A stretch of DNA of 64,000 bases from Meloidogyne chitwoodi (lineage: Eukaryota; Nematoda; Chromadorea; Rhabditida; Meloidogynidae), in NCBI GenBank assembly GCA_015183035.1, contig JACZZP010000009.1:186001-250000 (forward strand). The letters run 5' to 3'. The notes beneath the pieces are model-generated. The model had not been told where the DNA came from, did no database searches, and was given only the letters and a program-made list of their open reading frames with translations. A program made the translations under genes and the position numbers. This document shows positions 54,045 through 64,000 of this stretch, in pieces (the first letter of the stretch is position 1; each line of letters starts with the position of its first letter).

Positions 54045-56510
54045 AATTGGAAGAAAATCGAATTGATTTGAGGGAAAGATTAACTAAAAAAATTTAAACT
54101 TTTAGGCGAGCTTATATTTTAGAAATAAACTTAGAATATTAAAATTAAACTTAAATACAAATGAATACAAAAAATAAACTTAAATACAAGAAATAAACTT
54201 AGAATACAAAAATTAAACTTGAATACAAAAAATTAAACTTAAAATACAAAAAATAAACTTAAATACAAAAAATAAACTTAGAATACAAAAAATAAACTTA
54301 AATACAAGAAATAAACTTAGAATATAAAAATTAAACTTAGAATACAAAAATTAAACTTGAATACAAAAATTAACTAGTATTTCATTACAAAAATACAAAA
54401 ACAAATTGAAACAAACCTTATGTCCAATTAAAGCATAAAATTCAGCCAAAACAATTCCAATAATTAATATACGTGCAACAGGACATCTGATTAATTCTGT
54501 TGGGTGTATTTTCCAAATAAAATTTGATACAAATATTCCAATAGCAAAAATTGCAAAAATAGAAGCAAATTTAATTAAAAAATGTTCAATTGGTGTAAAA
54601 AAGAGATTAAATTGTGCAACCGTTGAAACAATAAAAACCAATGAAAATGGCTCTATAAAACGAGAATCCTGAAGAAGAAGAAAATAATAAAAATTAAAAA
54701 AATAAAAACCTTGATCGCAAGTAATGCCAAAGGAAAGAATAACATAAGAACAGCTTTTTCGTGCACATGCCAGCCAAAAAGAAAAAAAGGGTAAGCAGAC
54801 AGCAACAAAGAAATGAATAAATAACAATCATAGGAATATTTCTTTAAAAAAAAAAATAAATTTAATAAAATTAAAAAAAAAACCACAATTCCAGATGTAA
54901 AAATACTATTAATATCATCCATCCAAATTTTTACCAAACGCCAAAATGAAAAAATAATAATAACTAAAATTATTATTAAAGTTATTAAGGGAGAAATATC
55001 AGGCAAAACAGAATGAGAATATTCCTAATTAAAATTAAATTAATTTAAAAAAAAAATAAATAAATACCCCAACATTTCCTTTTGTAAATTCTGAGGTTGT
55101 TGGACACTTTTTAAGTATTATTTTTGCTACATTACAAGAACAATCATTATTACACAATTTTAATACAATTTTTGCCACAAGTGCATCAACAAAATTGTAA
55201 ATTGCCCAAAAATTAGGTGCCCAATTTGAATGGGTTAATCCTCTTTTGAACGGAAAAAGACGAAATAATATTTGACCGATTGAATAACGAATGCCATCTT
55301 TATTTTTAAAAATTAAAAAATATTAAAAAAAACCTTTAAAATTAAAAGCCAAAAATCCTTCAATCAAAAAAGGTCCAAAAGAAAGAGAAAAAATTGAAAC
55401 AAAAATTGCCAAAAGTGAAAAAGTTGTTTTTCTTATTGAATCATTAAAAAGAATAAATACGGAATAAAAAATAAAAAATCCTGGAGCATAATAAAGGTAA
55501 AGATGTTTGAAATTTACAAGAACTGTGTAAAATAGTGCTCCCTTTTAAACAAATTTTTAGAAGAAAATCAAAAATTAATTTTTAAAAAACCTTAAAAACG
55601 TCGCCTCTACAAATCGAACCAATCGATAAAAGTAAAAAACCATAAAGAAATCCGTTATATTGAAAATGAATGTTGTCCAACAAAATGAGAGCCTAAAAAT
55701 AAATTAAAAAAAAAAGAATTAAAAAAAACCGGATTGAGCATTAAAAGAGTAAAAAGACCAAGTTTTGCTCTATTCATATATTTTTCACCATCTGACATAC
55801 CTGCAGTCATAACAATAAAAGAAGATGAAACGCTAGAACATCCCAAAAACTGAAAATTTCAAAGAAATATTTAAATAAAAAAATTTATTTAAAAATAATA
55901 AAACCTCTTACATAAACAAAATCTGCCAATATAACACTCATTCTTTGAAAATAAAGTGTACTTTTTGAGAAATATTCCTCCTTTCCAATAGTCAAAATTT
56001 TTGGATCAATCAAATTCGCTGCTTTAGACAATACCCATTCAAAATAAGCAAAAAATGGAGGATAGTCCAATGTCCATTGAGAAATTGTTGAATGATACCA
56101 ATGGCCTAAAGGTAAATTGTGGACTATTGACATCCAATTGCGATGAACCTAAAAATATATTTTTGAATAAATTATGCTTAAATTTTAAGGCACAATCTTT
56201 CAGTGTTATGACAAGGATTCGATCTGTGGGTAAAGAAAAAATATTCAACAGCGGAAATAACCTAATATAGTTTGAATTAACCTTGAATATTGTAATTATC
56301 TCAGCTTACATGTCTACTTAAACCCCTCCACCGGGTTCTATGTTTAAAGCTTGCCAAGAAAAATATTAAAAAAAAAACCTCAAAATCAGTAGAATGATAA
56401 CTGTTGATTAACATAAATTTAATTGAAACAAGAAATCCAAATATTAGCCAAGTCCTTGGATCTCTTAGCATTGTAAAGCATCCATTCCCTTGAGCAATAT
56501 CGCTTCCCAT
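53889..56510 (-). CDS. ALG8-like dolichyl-P-Glc alpha-1,3-glucosyltransferase
   Basis: Start at 56510. Hallmarks include [10 protein letters not shown] spliced to [19 protein letters not shown] (DFEVHRNW carries the catalytic Asp of ALG6/ALG8), [41 protein letters not shown] and [13 protein letters not shown]. There are many hydrophobic helices. ALG8 adds the second glucose to the lipid-linked oligosaccharide in the ER for N-glycosylation. The last helix ([20 protein letters not shown]) is on exon 53925-54083, which continues in frame into endonuclease V. If the 44-bp intron 53881-53924 is kept, translation stops at 53889-53891 and gives a normal-length ALG8; if removed, an ALG8-ENDOV fusion results. 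ALG8 rather than ALG6 is favoured by the N- and C-terminal matches. Confidence 0.9.
54107..54372. repeat. AAACTTAAATACAAAAAATA-type array in an ALG8 intron
   Basis: About 13 units of 18-20 bp alternating AAACTTAGAATACAAAAATT and AAACTTAAATACAAAAAAT. The reverse complement is the AAGTTTATTTTTGTATTTT family seen at 57.7, 58.7, 59.6 and 60.8 kb. Confidence 0.85.
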
Positions 56511-57000
56511 TTTTCTATAAATTAAATGAAAATAAAATGAAAATAATTAAAATAAAAGAACTATTTATTCACTTTGTTTTTATAAAAAATAAAGGCTTCT
56601 GTACATTTCGACCACTACGATATTTCGTCTCAACGTCAAAAAAACTACATTTCGTTTACCCTAAATAACGATTTTTTGCTGTCGGGACGAAATGTCCGGA
56701 CACGAAAATAAATGTCTAACTCTTTAGTCGCACACTATTTATTTTACACTAATTGTCTGTTCAGATTTGTCTCTCTTATTAATGTTATTACTCTATTTTA
56801 TTTTATATCTTTACTCTTTTATTTTAATATGATTGTTTGATACAGCCCGACTAGTCGCGAGAAATGGATTTTCTCCAGTTTTTAGCAATTATGTAGAAAT
56901 GGATTTAAAGGATAATTATATTAGCTAAATTTTTTGCTTCTTTTAAATAATATTTTCTTCATTTTCAGGCTCATAATTTATCATTTTTTTAAATTAAAAA
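56511..57000. promoter_or_regulatory. Divergent intergenic region, ALG8 / Hikeshi
   Basis: 490 bp between opposite start codons. It contains an ACATTTCG-type repeat (56599-56705) and a good acceptor, TTCATTTTCAG (ending about 56970), just before the Hikeshi ATG, probably for trans-splicing. Confidence 0.55.
56599..56705. repeat. Second copy of the ACATTTCG repeat
   Basis: It begins CTGTACATTTCGACCACTAC and shares CTACATTTCGTTTACCC, CGATTTTTTGC and GGGACGAAATGTC with 31031-31160, in the same order and orientation. Confidence 0.75.
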
Positions 57001-58011
57001 ATGTCTGTTTTTGCTCTAATTGTAGCTGGAAGAATGGTTCAAACTAATTTTACTGCTCTTAAAGAGATGGAATATATGATTGAAATACTTGATGCAGAAA
57101 GGTTTAGATTTTTAATCAATTAGACCATTTTTCGAATTTCCATTATTAAGACTGAAAAACTTTTAAAATAAATAATTTTAAAAAATTCTTTTCAGTATAA
57201 ATCACCTTGTAATATTTCTTACTGGACTTGAACCTCTTCCTGCTAATTATGGAGGATCCAGTCAGTTGTGGTTTAATATTTATTTACAAATTTTAATATT
57301 TAAATTAAATAGTTTACATAAGTTGGACAGCTATTGATGGTGGAGAACGTCAATGGAATTATTTAGGATTTATTAGCAATGAGAAACCGAGTGCTCTTTT
57401 TAAGATTGGACAAGTAATTCAAAAAATAAAATTATTTTTAAATTTTTTAGTTAAACAAGCGTACTCAAACAAACCCTCAGAATTTTGCATTTCACGCATC
57501 CAATATAAACGCATCTTCTAATTTTTTAAATAATTCAGCGTCACATAGTGCATTGTTAGGTTTGAAATTTAAATTAAAACACAATTAAATTCCTTCTTTT
57601 AGGAATTAAAGTTGAACAAATGATTGAAATTGTAAGAAGAAATGAGTATGAAGATACTTCGACTAACGAACAGGTTGTATTTTAAGTTTGTTTTTGTATT
57701 TTCAAGTTTATTTTGTATTTTTAAGTTTGTTTTGTATTTTCAAGTTTATTTTGTATTTTTAAGTTTATTTTTGTATTTTTAAGTTTGTTTTTGTATTTTC
57801 AAGTTTATTTTTATAGTTATCTTCTATCGCTCAATTTCCTGAAAAAATGCTGCGTAATTTTGTCAACTTTATGCACTCATTTGCTGTCTCTTTTCCAAAG
57901 CCAAATGGTGGTCAAGAAGAATATATTCCAGCAAGAAATGTAACCGAATGGTTTACAAATTTTAGAAGAAAACTTGAAGCAAATCCAAATTTCTGGAAAA
58001 GTTTACCATAA
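57001..58011 (+). CDS. Hikeshi/OPI10 family protein (Hsp70 nuclear import)
   Basis: Start at 57001, stop at 58009-58011, about 210 aa over six exons, close to the family's usual ~197 aa. It begins MSVFALIVAGRMVQTNFTAL; the Hikeshi N-terminal beta domain shows SINHLVIFLTGLEPLPANYG, GGSIYISWTAIDGG and WNYLGFISNEKPSALFKIG. The C-terminal dimer region reads FPEKMLRNFVNFMHSFAVSF and ends WFTNFRRKLEANPNFWKSLP. Hikeshi carries ATP-bound Hsp70 through the nuclear pore during heat stress by binding FG nucleoporins. The gene is divergent from ALG8 and convergent with the IRF2BP gene (258-bp gap). One intron holds AAGTTTATTTTTGTATTTT repeats. Confidence 0.93.
57677..57815. repeat. AAGTTTATTTTTGTATTTTC array in a Hikeshi intron
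   Basis: About seven copies of an 18-20-bp unit, AAGTTT(A/G)TTTTTGTATTTT(C/T), inside the intron before the exon LSSIAQFPEKMLRNFVNF. Confidence 0.85.
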
Positions 58012-58269
58012 CTTTTTACATTGAAAAAATTAACTCAATAATGTTATTTAAATTTTTAAAACAATTAATAAATTTTAAATTCAATATTATTGTGAATTTT
58101 TTTATATTCTCAGGCTCTTTTGAAAACCTTTTGGTTAATTCACTTTCTTTGGGTAGTTAAAAAGATAATTTTGTACATAATCAATGAAAAATCCTTAACA
58201 TATTTTGGGTATATTTTTAAATAAATTAAATATATTGCATTAACGATCCGTTTATTTTATAGCTTAAAA

Positions 58270-60639
58270 CTATCCACTATTATTATTAATTGATGTAGAA
58301 TTAGTTGTGTTACTGTCCTCAACAGGAGATGCTTCACTAACTGGCGATCGTTCCTTTGCACATTTTGTATTAATCATCTGATAAATTAATTAATTTAAAT
58401 AAAAATTAAAAGGAATTACCTGGATATCAGAAGAATTTTGCCCAATTACTTCGCCACAATTTGCTTCTCGCCCAGAATTTAAACCGCTAATTGACTAAAA
58501 TAAAAGATATTTTCATTATTGTTTATGATGTTTTACCACGTTGGGGGCAAAGAGCCCGATTCTTTCGCGATCTTGTTGGAAGGCATCATATTCATCGTTT
58601 CCCAATATCTATTTTTATAGTTTATTTAAATATATTTCAAGTTTAATTTTGTATTTTAAAGTTTCTTTTTTATTTCAAGTTTGTTTTTGTATTTTCAAGT
58701 TTATTTAAGTTTGTTTTTGTATTTTCAAGTTTATTTATTTTTATATTTTAAGTTTAATTTTGTATTATGTCTACTTTTGTATAATTCGTTTATTTTTAAA
58801 TACTTAAGTTTGAAAATATTACAGTTTGCAATTCTTGTAGCATAAAAGTCCAAGGCTGACTGGAATTGGCTAAGGGGCATTTCTCACCAGAAGGGCAATG
58901 AACATCCTAAAATTTAACGTAAAAATGTTTAAATTTAAATTAATACCTGTGAATTCCATTGTCTCTTTATACTTTTTCTCGAACAGGGAAAGCAAAATTT
59001 ATGTCCATTAATGGAAGGGCATTGAACAAAATGAGTATCTTCAAGTCGTTCTTGACATCCAGTACAACGCAAAGTTTGTTGTTGCTGTTGGGCAGCGGCG
59101 GCGACTGCAGCAGCTTGTTGAGCAGCTGCAGCCATTGCCAATGAAGTATTTGAAGAATTTATTCCATTAGAATTACTTAATTGATGAAAAAGTGAACGTC
59201 TTCTATGCTCATTTTGTTGGTGTAGGTTTGAGTAATTATTATTATTAGATTGTTCGGGGCTGTTAGTTGAAGTCGGGGAAATTGAAGTACTACTTTGGGC
59301 ATCTCCTTTTTGAACTTTATTATTTTGCACTGATTCCTTCACTCCATCATTATCCAATTCCCGTTTACGTCCATTAGAAACTCCATTTGTAATATTATTA
59401 TTATTTTGTTGCTGTAAATGATTAGATGAAGGTAATAAACTTGAAGCTAGTCCAGAAAGTGCAGCTGCTGAATTCATTGGAAATAATTGATGAGCATTGA
59501 AGAAGGGGTAAATAGCACGTAATTGATTTAGTTGCAACTTTAATAAATTAGAATTGTGATTATTTTAGTTAAGTTGTATTTAAAGTTTATTTTTATATTC
59601 CAAGTTTATTTTTTTGTATTTCAAGTTTATTTCTTGTATTCTAAGTTTATTTCTTATAGTTCAAGTTTATTTTTCTTTTATTATATTACCTCATCCAGCA
59701 ACGGTCCCATAGTAGGCCTTCCTCCTCCATTAAGCAAAGCCCTTTGTTGTTGTTGTTGAATATTCTCCAACAAGTTTGCAGGTATATTGTTGTTTCCATT
59801 TAAATGTGCAGCAACCAAATTTACCGGAGAAGAGCCATTTTGTTGAATTTGAATTCCATTTTGTTGTATTGACTGACCGTTTAAACTACGAGGGCTAAAA
59901 CGATTGCCTAAACCATTAGCTGCAACTGAAGCAGAAGTTGTTGTTGTGTTGTTATTATTAATATGGCCATTAGATTGATTTGAAATTTTATTTTGACTTG
60001 ATGTATGAGAATTGGTAGCATTTAAAAAGTCTAATGGAAGGGATGGAGCTGAGGAATTGGAAGATGAGGGACCACCAACAAGCCCAGAAGACAGGGCTGC
60101 ATGTACTTGCTTCAAACGACGGGCATTTTCAATTACAGCTTCGATTCTATTGATTTTAAAAAAAGTTAAAAATAATTAAAATATTTACTCACTTCTCAGC
60201 TCCTTCATAATTAACACACCCTCTACATACAGGCTCCGTATAATCGTGAACTATAGCCCAAGGCATTCTAGGCAAATCACATAGAAAACAATTACTTTTT
60301 GTAAAACGCATAAGTAAAGAATTCGCTGTAGATGAAGTAATGTTGTTTAATGCTGCAGGTATTGATATTCCACCATTTAAAGTTTGCTGCAAGTTGTTAA
60401 AGTTATTATTGTTGTGGACAGGGGGAATGCCCGAAGCTCCAGTAATACGCTTAATTTAAAATTATTATTTTGTATTTTAATTTTATTATATTTTTTAATA
60501 CCTTAACACCAGTATGTTGAATGGAAACGGGTGTTCCTCCAAGAGAAACAGCAACAGAATTTTGAACTCCACTAACGTTAGCAGCTACTGCTTGTTGCAA
60601 GTTGAGAGCAGCAAGTTCATTTGCAGAAATTGACTGCAT
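58270..60639 (-). CDS. IRF2BP-like transcriptional co-regulator (zinc finger + RING)
   Basis: Start at 60639 ([20 protein letters not shown]), stop at 58270-58272. The N-terminal IRF2BP zinc finger shows [20 protein letters not shown] and [12 protein letters not shown], followed by [20 protein letters not shown]. The middle is Asn/Gln/Ser-rich, with poly-Ala/Gln near the end ([19 protein letters not shown]). The C-terminal C3HC4 RING shows [32 protein letters not shown] and [16 protein letters not shown], then [20 protein letters not shown]. Human IRF2BP1/2/L proteins are nuclear repressors or E3 ligases with exactly these two domains. The last three exons (to INNNSG-stop) are a Ser/Asn-rich tail. 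Introns carry AAGTTTATTTTTGTATTTT repeats at 58.62-58.77 and 59.58-59.69 kb. Confidence 0.94.
58620..59690. repeat. AAGTTTATTTTTGTATTTT repeats in two IRF2BP introns
   Basis: Short arrays lie at about 58640-58760 and 59577-59685. They contain units such as CAAGTTTATTTATTTTTATA and TTTGTATTTCAAGTTTATTT. The exon encoding the RING lies between them and is free of the motif. Confidence 0.7.
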
Positions 60640-63600
60640 TTTATCAAGTTAAATAATTAACAAAAAGAATAATTTTGTTTTATTAGATAAAGGCTGAAAA
60701 AATAAAATAAATAAAAATAAATGAGTAAAAATAAAGATAAATGAGGGAAAAAGGGAGGAGCAATTTAAAAAAAAAAGTAGAGAAACGTTAAAGTTTAACA
60801 TACAAAACATGTAAATAAAATACAAAAATAAACTAAATAAACTTTAAATAAACTTGAAACAAAAAATAAACTTAAATAAACTTAAAATACAAAAATAAAC
60901 TTAAATAAGCAAAATACAAAAATAAACTTAAATAAACTTGAAAATACAAAAACATGGAATTAATTAATTAAAAAGAGTGTATATAGAGAAGGATCAACGG
61001 CCTAGCATGTTATAAAATTTAAAAAAGTATATTCGCGGCATTAGAAGGGTAAAAATAAAAAATGTGTAGAGTGCGTGGAACTCTCAGTCAATCTTTCATG
61101 GGTTGGAGTCAGCTGCAGACAAGCACCAAGGTCATCTTTGCAAAAATATCAAGATCATTATTTGTAAAGGACGCCGGAAAGGGACAAAAGGGAAAAAATT
61201 GAAGTGAGCGCGAACGGGTTTTTTTACAAAGGTATCCCCAACTTAGGAAAATACAATTTTTAGCAAAAAGTTTAAATAGAAAAATGGTTTAAAAAAAGAA
61301 AGCTTTGGGGAGATGAAACGTCCCTAATTTGTTTTGAATTTTCCAATATTTTTTCGTGGGTCCCAAAAAATTTTAAGCAATTTCAGCCCAAAATAGTAGT
61401 TAAAAAAGCAGCTAATATAACAAAAAATGTATGCATATTTTGCCTCTCTTATTATTTATTCATTCAATTCGGTCAGTCAAACATACACAAATACTGGCCC
61501 AATGAATAATTAATAAATATTTTTTTTTGGACGGGAATTTTTAAAATGTAAAAAAAGAGCGGAAAAGAGAGAAAAAGAAAATAAATACATAGTAGAGAAA
61601 GAATTCAATTTTAGAAAAGCTTTCCTTCACCTCATGAATAATTCATAAGGCCTAGACTCCCATATAAACAACAATAATAATAACTTGCCTCTCCTCCCCC
61701 AAGTAGTTTAAATTTTTACTAGATATAACTCAAAATATCAACTTTTAAAAGGTCAAATATGATGTTTGAGTGTTCCCTAATTATTCCAAATTAATACCCA
61801 AAAGATCAAATTAAAGAGACAAAATGTCCATAAGGGCAAAATTACCCATTTGGTCACATATTCTCTTTTTGACTTTTTTGTGTTCACAAGTGTTCTGATT
61901 TATTTTATTCTGAAATTCTGATTTTTGTTCTGATCTTCTGATTTTATTCTGATTTTTTAAGTTCAGAATTCTGATTTTAAATTCTGATTTGTAAATAAAT
62001 TACAATTATTTTCTAATATTTTTAAATTCTGATTTTTAATATCAGAATAAATCAGAACATTTTACTTCATTTTTATTTATTATTAGTTGATCTTCAGGGC
62101 AACAGCTTTTTTTTTTACATAGCAAAGCTTCTTTACATAAATTTATTCTCATTGAATTTGCATTTTCATAGCTTTGCCGCTGTCCGGCAAATCATTTTAC
62201 AAATACATAATATATTTAAAAAATAATGTTGGCCCTCACTTATAATAAGCATAAAAATGCAAAATAATTTTTGAATAAATAAAAAAATTATAAAAAATTT
62301 TATTTAGGGAAAGAAAGTTTAAGGGAATACGGACGTTACATCGCGGCTTTGTAAAATAGCCAAATAAAAAATAGTGCCTTCAAATTTTGTACTGATAATT
62401 TCTCTAGAATTATTTATCTATTCTAAAAATTTCAGAATTTTTGATTCGGAATTGCAAAAGTTATGGATAAAAATCTACAAAAATACAGGGAGTTTTTGAT
62501 TAACCATAACTTTTGAAATTTCCAACCAAAGAGTATAAAATTTTTAAGAAAGATAAAAAACACTTAAAAGAATATCTGTACAAAATGTTATAATTCTATC
62601 AATTCTTTTGTCAATCGTATAAGCGCGCGCCGAAACATCCACTATCAACACCCAAGTATTTATTAACAAATAATTTTTAATTATTTTGTTAATTTTGTTT
62701 AACGAACATATATATATATATTTTCTTCAAAAACTGGAAATTTGAGGAGTGAGGAAATTAGTGAAACGAATAAAAGAGTGAAAAATGATTGTAAAAAAAT
62801 TTTAAAGAAAAAACTGGGTTTATATGCGCATTTTAAATGAAGAGGAATATTTAATTAACTGGTTAAAAACTTGTATTTTTTCTTTAATTATTATATTCAC
62901 GCCTTAATAGGGTATGGAAAAAGGCAACTATTCCCGTATCTCGGATTGAGATAATCACCGCTCCAGCACTTGATTTTTTCAAATTTCTCCCTCTTTATCC
63001 TTGGCATCTGTCCTCTTATTAATTCTTTTAAGCCTTACTACTTTTTTTGTAAATTAAACTTCTTATTCTATTTTGTAGCAAATTTTCTGCTCTTTCGAAT
63101 GACACAAAATTTGTTTCAAAAGGTCTTTCCATTCTTGAGTTATCGAGCTAGCACTGAAACATCCAAGAATTTTTAAAACTTAAAATCATACTTTTCCCAG
63201 AACACTATTTTTAATTATTAATTTACTCGAATCCGCCAAAAAATGCATACAAACGTAATCACTGATAATCAAAAATAAACCTGTTTTTCCTTTTTTTACT
63301 TTTTTCTTGTTAAAATTAGAGAAATAGAGATAAAAATGCTGCAACAAATAAACGAACTCTTTAATAATATTAAACAACAAAAATAAACTTTTTTCTCCTT
63401 CTCTCTTTTAAATATTAAAACTTGTTTTTAAAACTTTTTTCTTCTTTATTTCTTTTTTTCTTTATCTCTAATTTAATTTAAAAGGTTGTAAGGTTGTTCT
63501 CGTCGCAGAGCAGAAAATAAGTATACACTTTTTTAACGTCGCGAAGGTCGTCGCGTCACAGAGAAATATTTTTAAGAGCAAAATTGAGACAGAGAAGTGA

Positions 63601-64000
63601 GAAAAACTGGCCGGCAGAGACTGGCACCAAAAATAATTTTGTATGTTTGGCTATTTGCGCCAAAAAAAAATTTTTTGTGAGTATAGTTCTTATAGGTAAA
63701 GTCAAAGAACAGGGAAAATAATTTATTAAAATAAATAGAACAGTTTAAAAAAATAAATTTTAATATTTATTCTAATAGAAGGGCGGTAAACATACACTCG
63801 AAAAGTATAATTTCAAATATGGACGGTTCGGTGCCAGTAAATAAATATGGACGTTTCGGTGCCAGCGCAAAGTGCTGTCTATTAGAAAGAATTTATTACT
63901 TGAATTATTTTATAAAGGACGGTTGAGTGCCAAGGCCACTTGATCACCGCTTAAAATTAAAAAATTTAAACTTACAATGGAGAAATCATTCAAAATGAAA
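60640..64000. other. AT-rich intergenic region to the window end
   Basis: No coding exon is supported. At 60830-60960 there is another AACTTAAATAAACTTGAAAA array, and at 61895-62060 an ATTCTGATTTT/ATCAGAAT cluster. At 63.82-63.94 kb there are three copies of a GGACGTTTCGGTGCCA-like motif. A GC-richer stretch near 61040-61220 could be part of the IRF2BP promoter or leader. The frames at 62970-63380 are low-complexity. Confidence 0.5.
63821..63935 (+). repeat. Three GGACGTTTCGGTGCCA-like motifs
   Basis: GGACGGTTCGGTGCCAG (63821), GGACGTTTCGGTGCCAG (63849) and GGACGGTTGAGTGCCAA (63917). Relatives lie at 19358 (GGACGTTTCAGTGCC) and 49608 (GGACGTTTCAGTGCCAG). Confidence 0.7.

Overview
The window is very AT-rich, intron-dense eukaryotic DNA. 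It has many short introns (about 40-400 bp, GT...AG with T-rich tails) and several AG acceptors just upstream of start codons, as expected for nematode trans-splicing. Its proteins include an ALG-1-type Argonaute, an actin, an alpha-type nicotinic receptor subunit and an orcokinin-like neuropeptide precursor. This points to a nematode. The extreme AT bias and small secreted proteins would suit a plant-parasitic tylenchid such as Meloidogyne, but that genus is inference.

Layout: 3-7139 (+) 3' part of a CC2D2A/MKS-type ciliary transition-zone protein; 7140-12076 low-complexity intergenic DNA; 12077-13985 (+) a complete 376-aa actin in seven exons; 15578-22243 (+) an ALG-1-like Argonaute; about 24.0-24.3 kb (-) a neuropeptide precursor fragment; 27914-30693 (-) eIF4A; 31597-35860 (+) a PIX-type RhoGEF; 36029-43085 (+) PDZD8; 43452-46951 (+) a nicotinic receptor subunit; 47065-48594 an element with 449-bp inverted arms; 48688-49105 (-) and 50144-50595 (+) small secreted proteins; 50822-52599 (-) DUS4-type tRNA-dihydrouridine synthase; 52785-56510 (-) endonuclease V and ALG8 glucosyltransferase joined in one reading frame; 57001-58011 (+) Hikeshi; 58270-60639 (-) an IRF2BP homologue; then AT-rich intergenic DNA to the end.

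Two close same-strand clusters could be operons: PIX then PDZD8 (168-bp gap) then the receptor (366-bp gap), and ALG8/ENDOV then DUS4 (185-bp gap). eIF4A/PIX and ALG8/Hikeshi are divergent pairs, and each divergent gap carries a copy of the same repeat.

The most unusual observations are: (1) ALG8 and endonuclease V read as one frame across a single 44-bp intron whose retention would end ALG8; (2) a decayed inverted copy of two receptor exons inside a PDZD8 intron about 4 kb upstream; (3) a 70-bp tandem duplication of the last Argonaute exon; (4) an in-frame 102-bp duplication in the Argonaute N-terminus; (5) a receptor intron without a 3' AG; (6) eight tRNA-like A-box/B-box relics, all in introns; and (7) a family of small inverted-repeat elements ending in CCCATTTATTCGC, one of which has a 30-bp minisatellite inside it.
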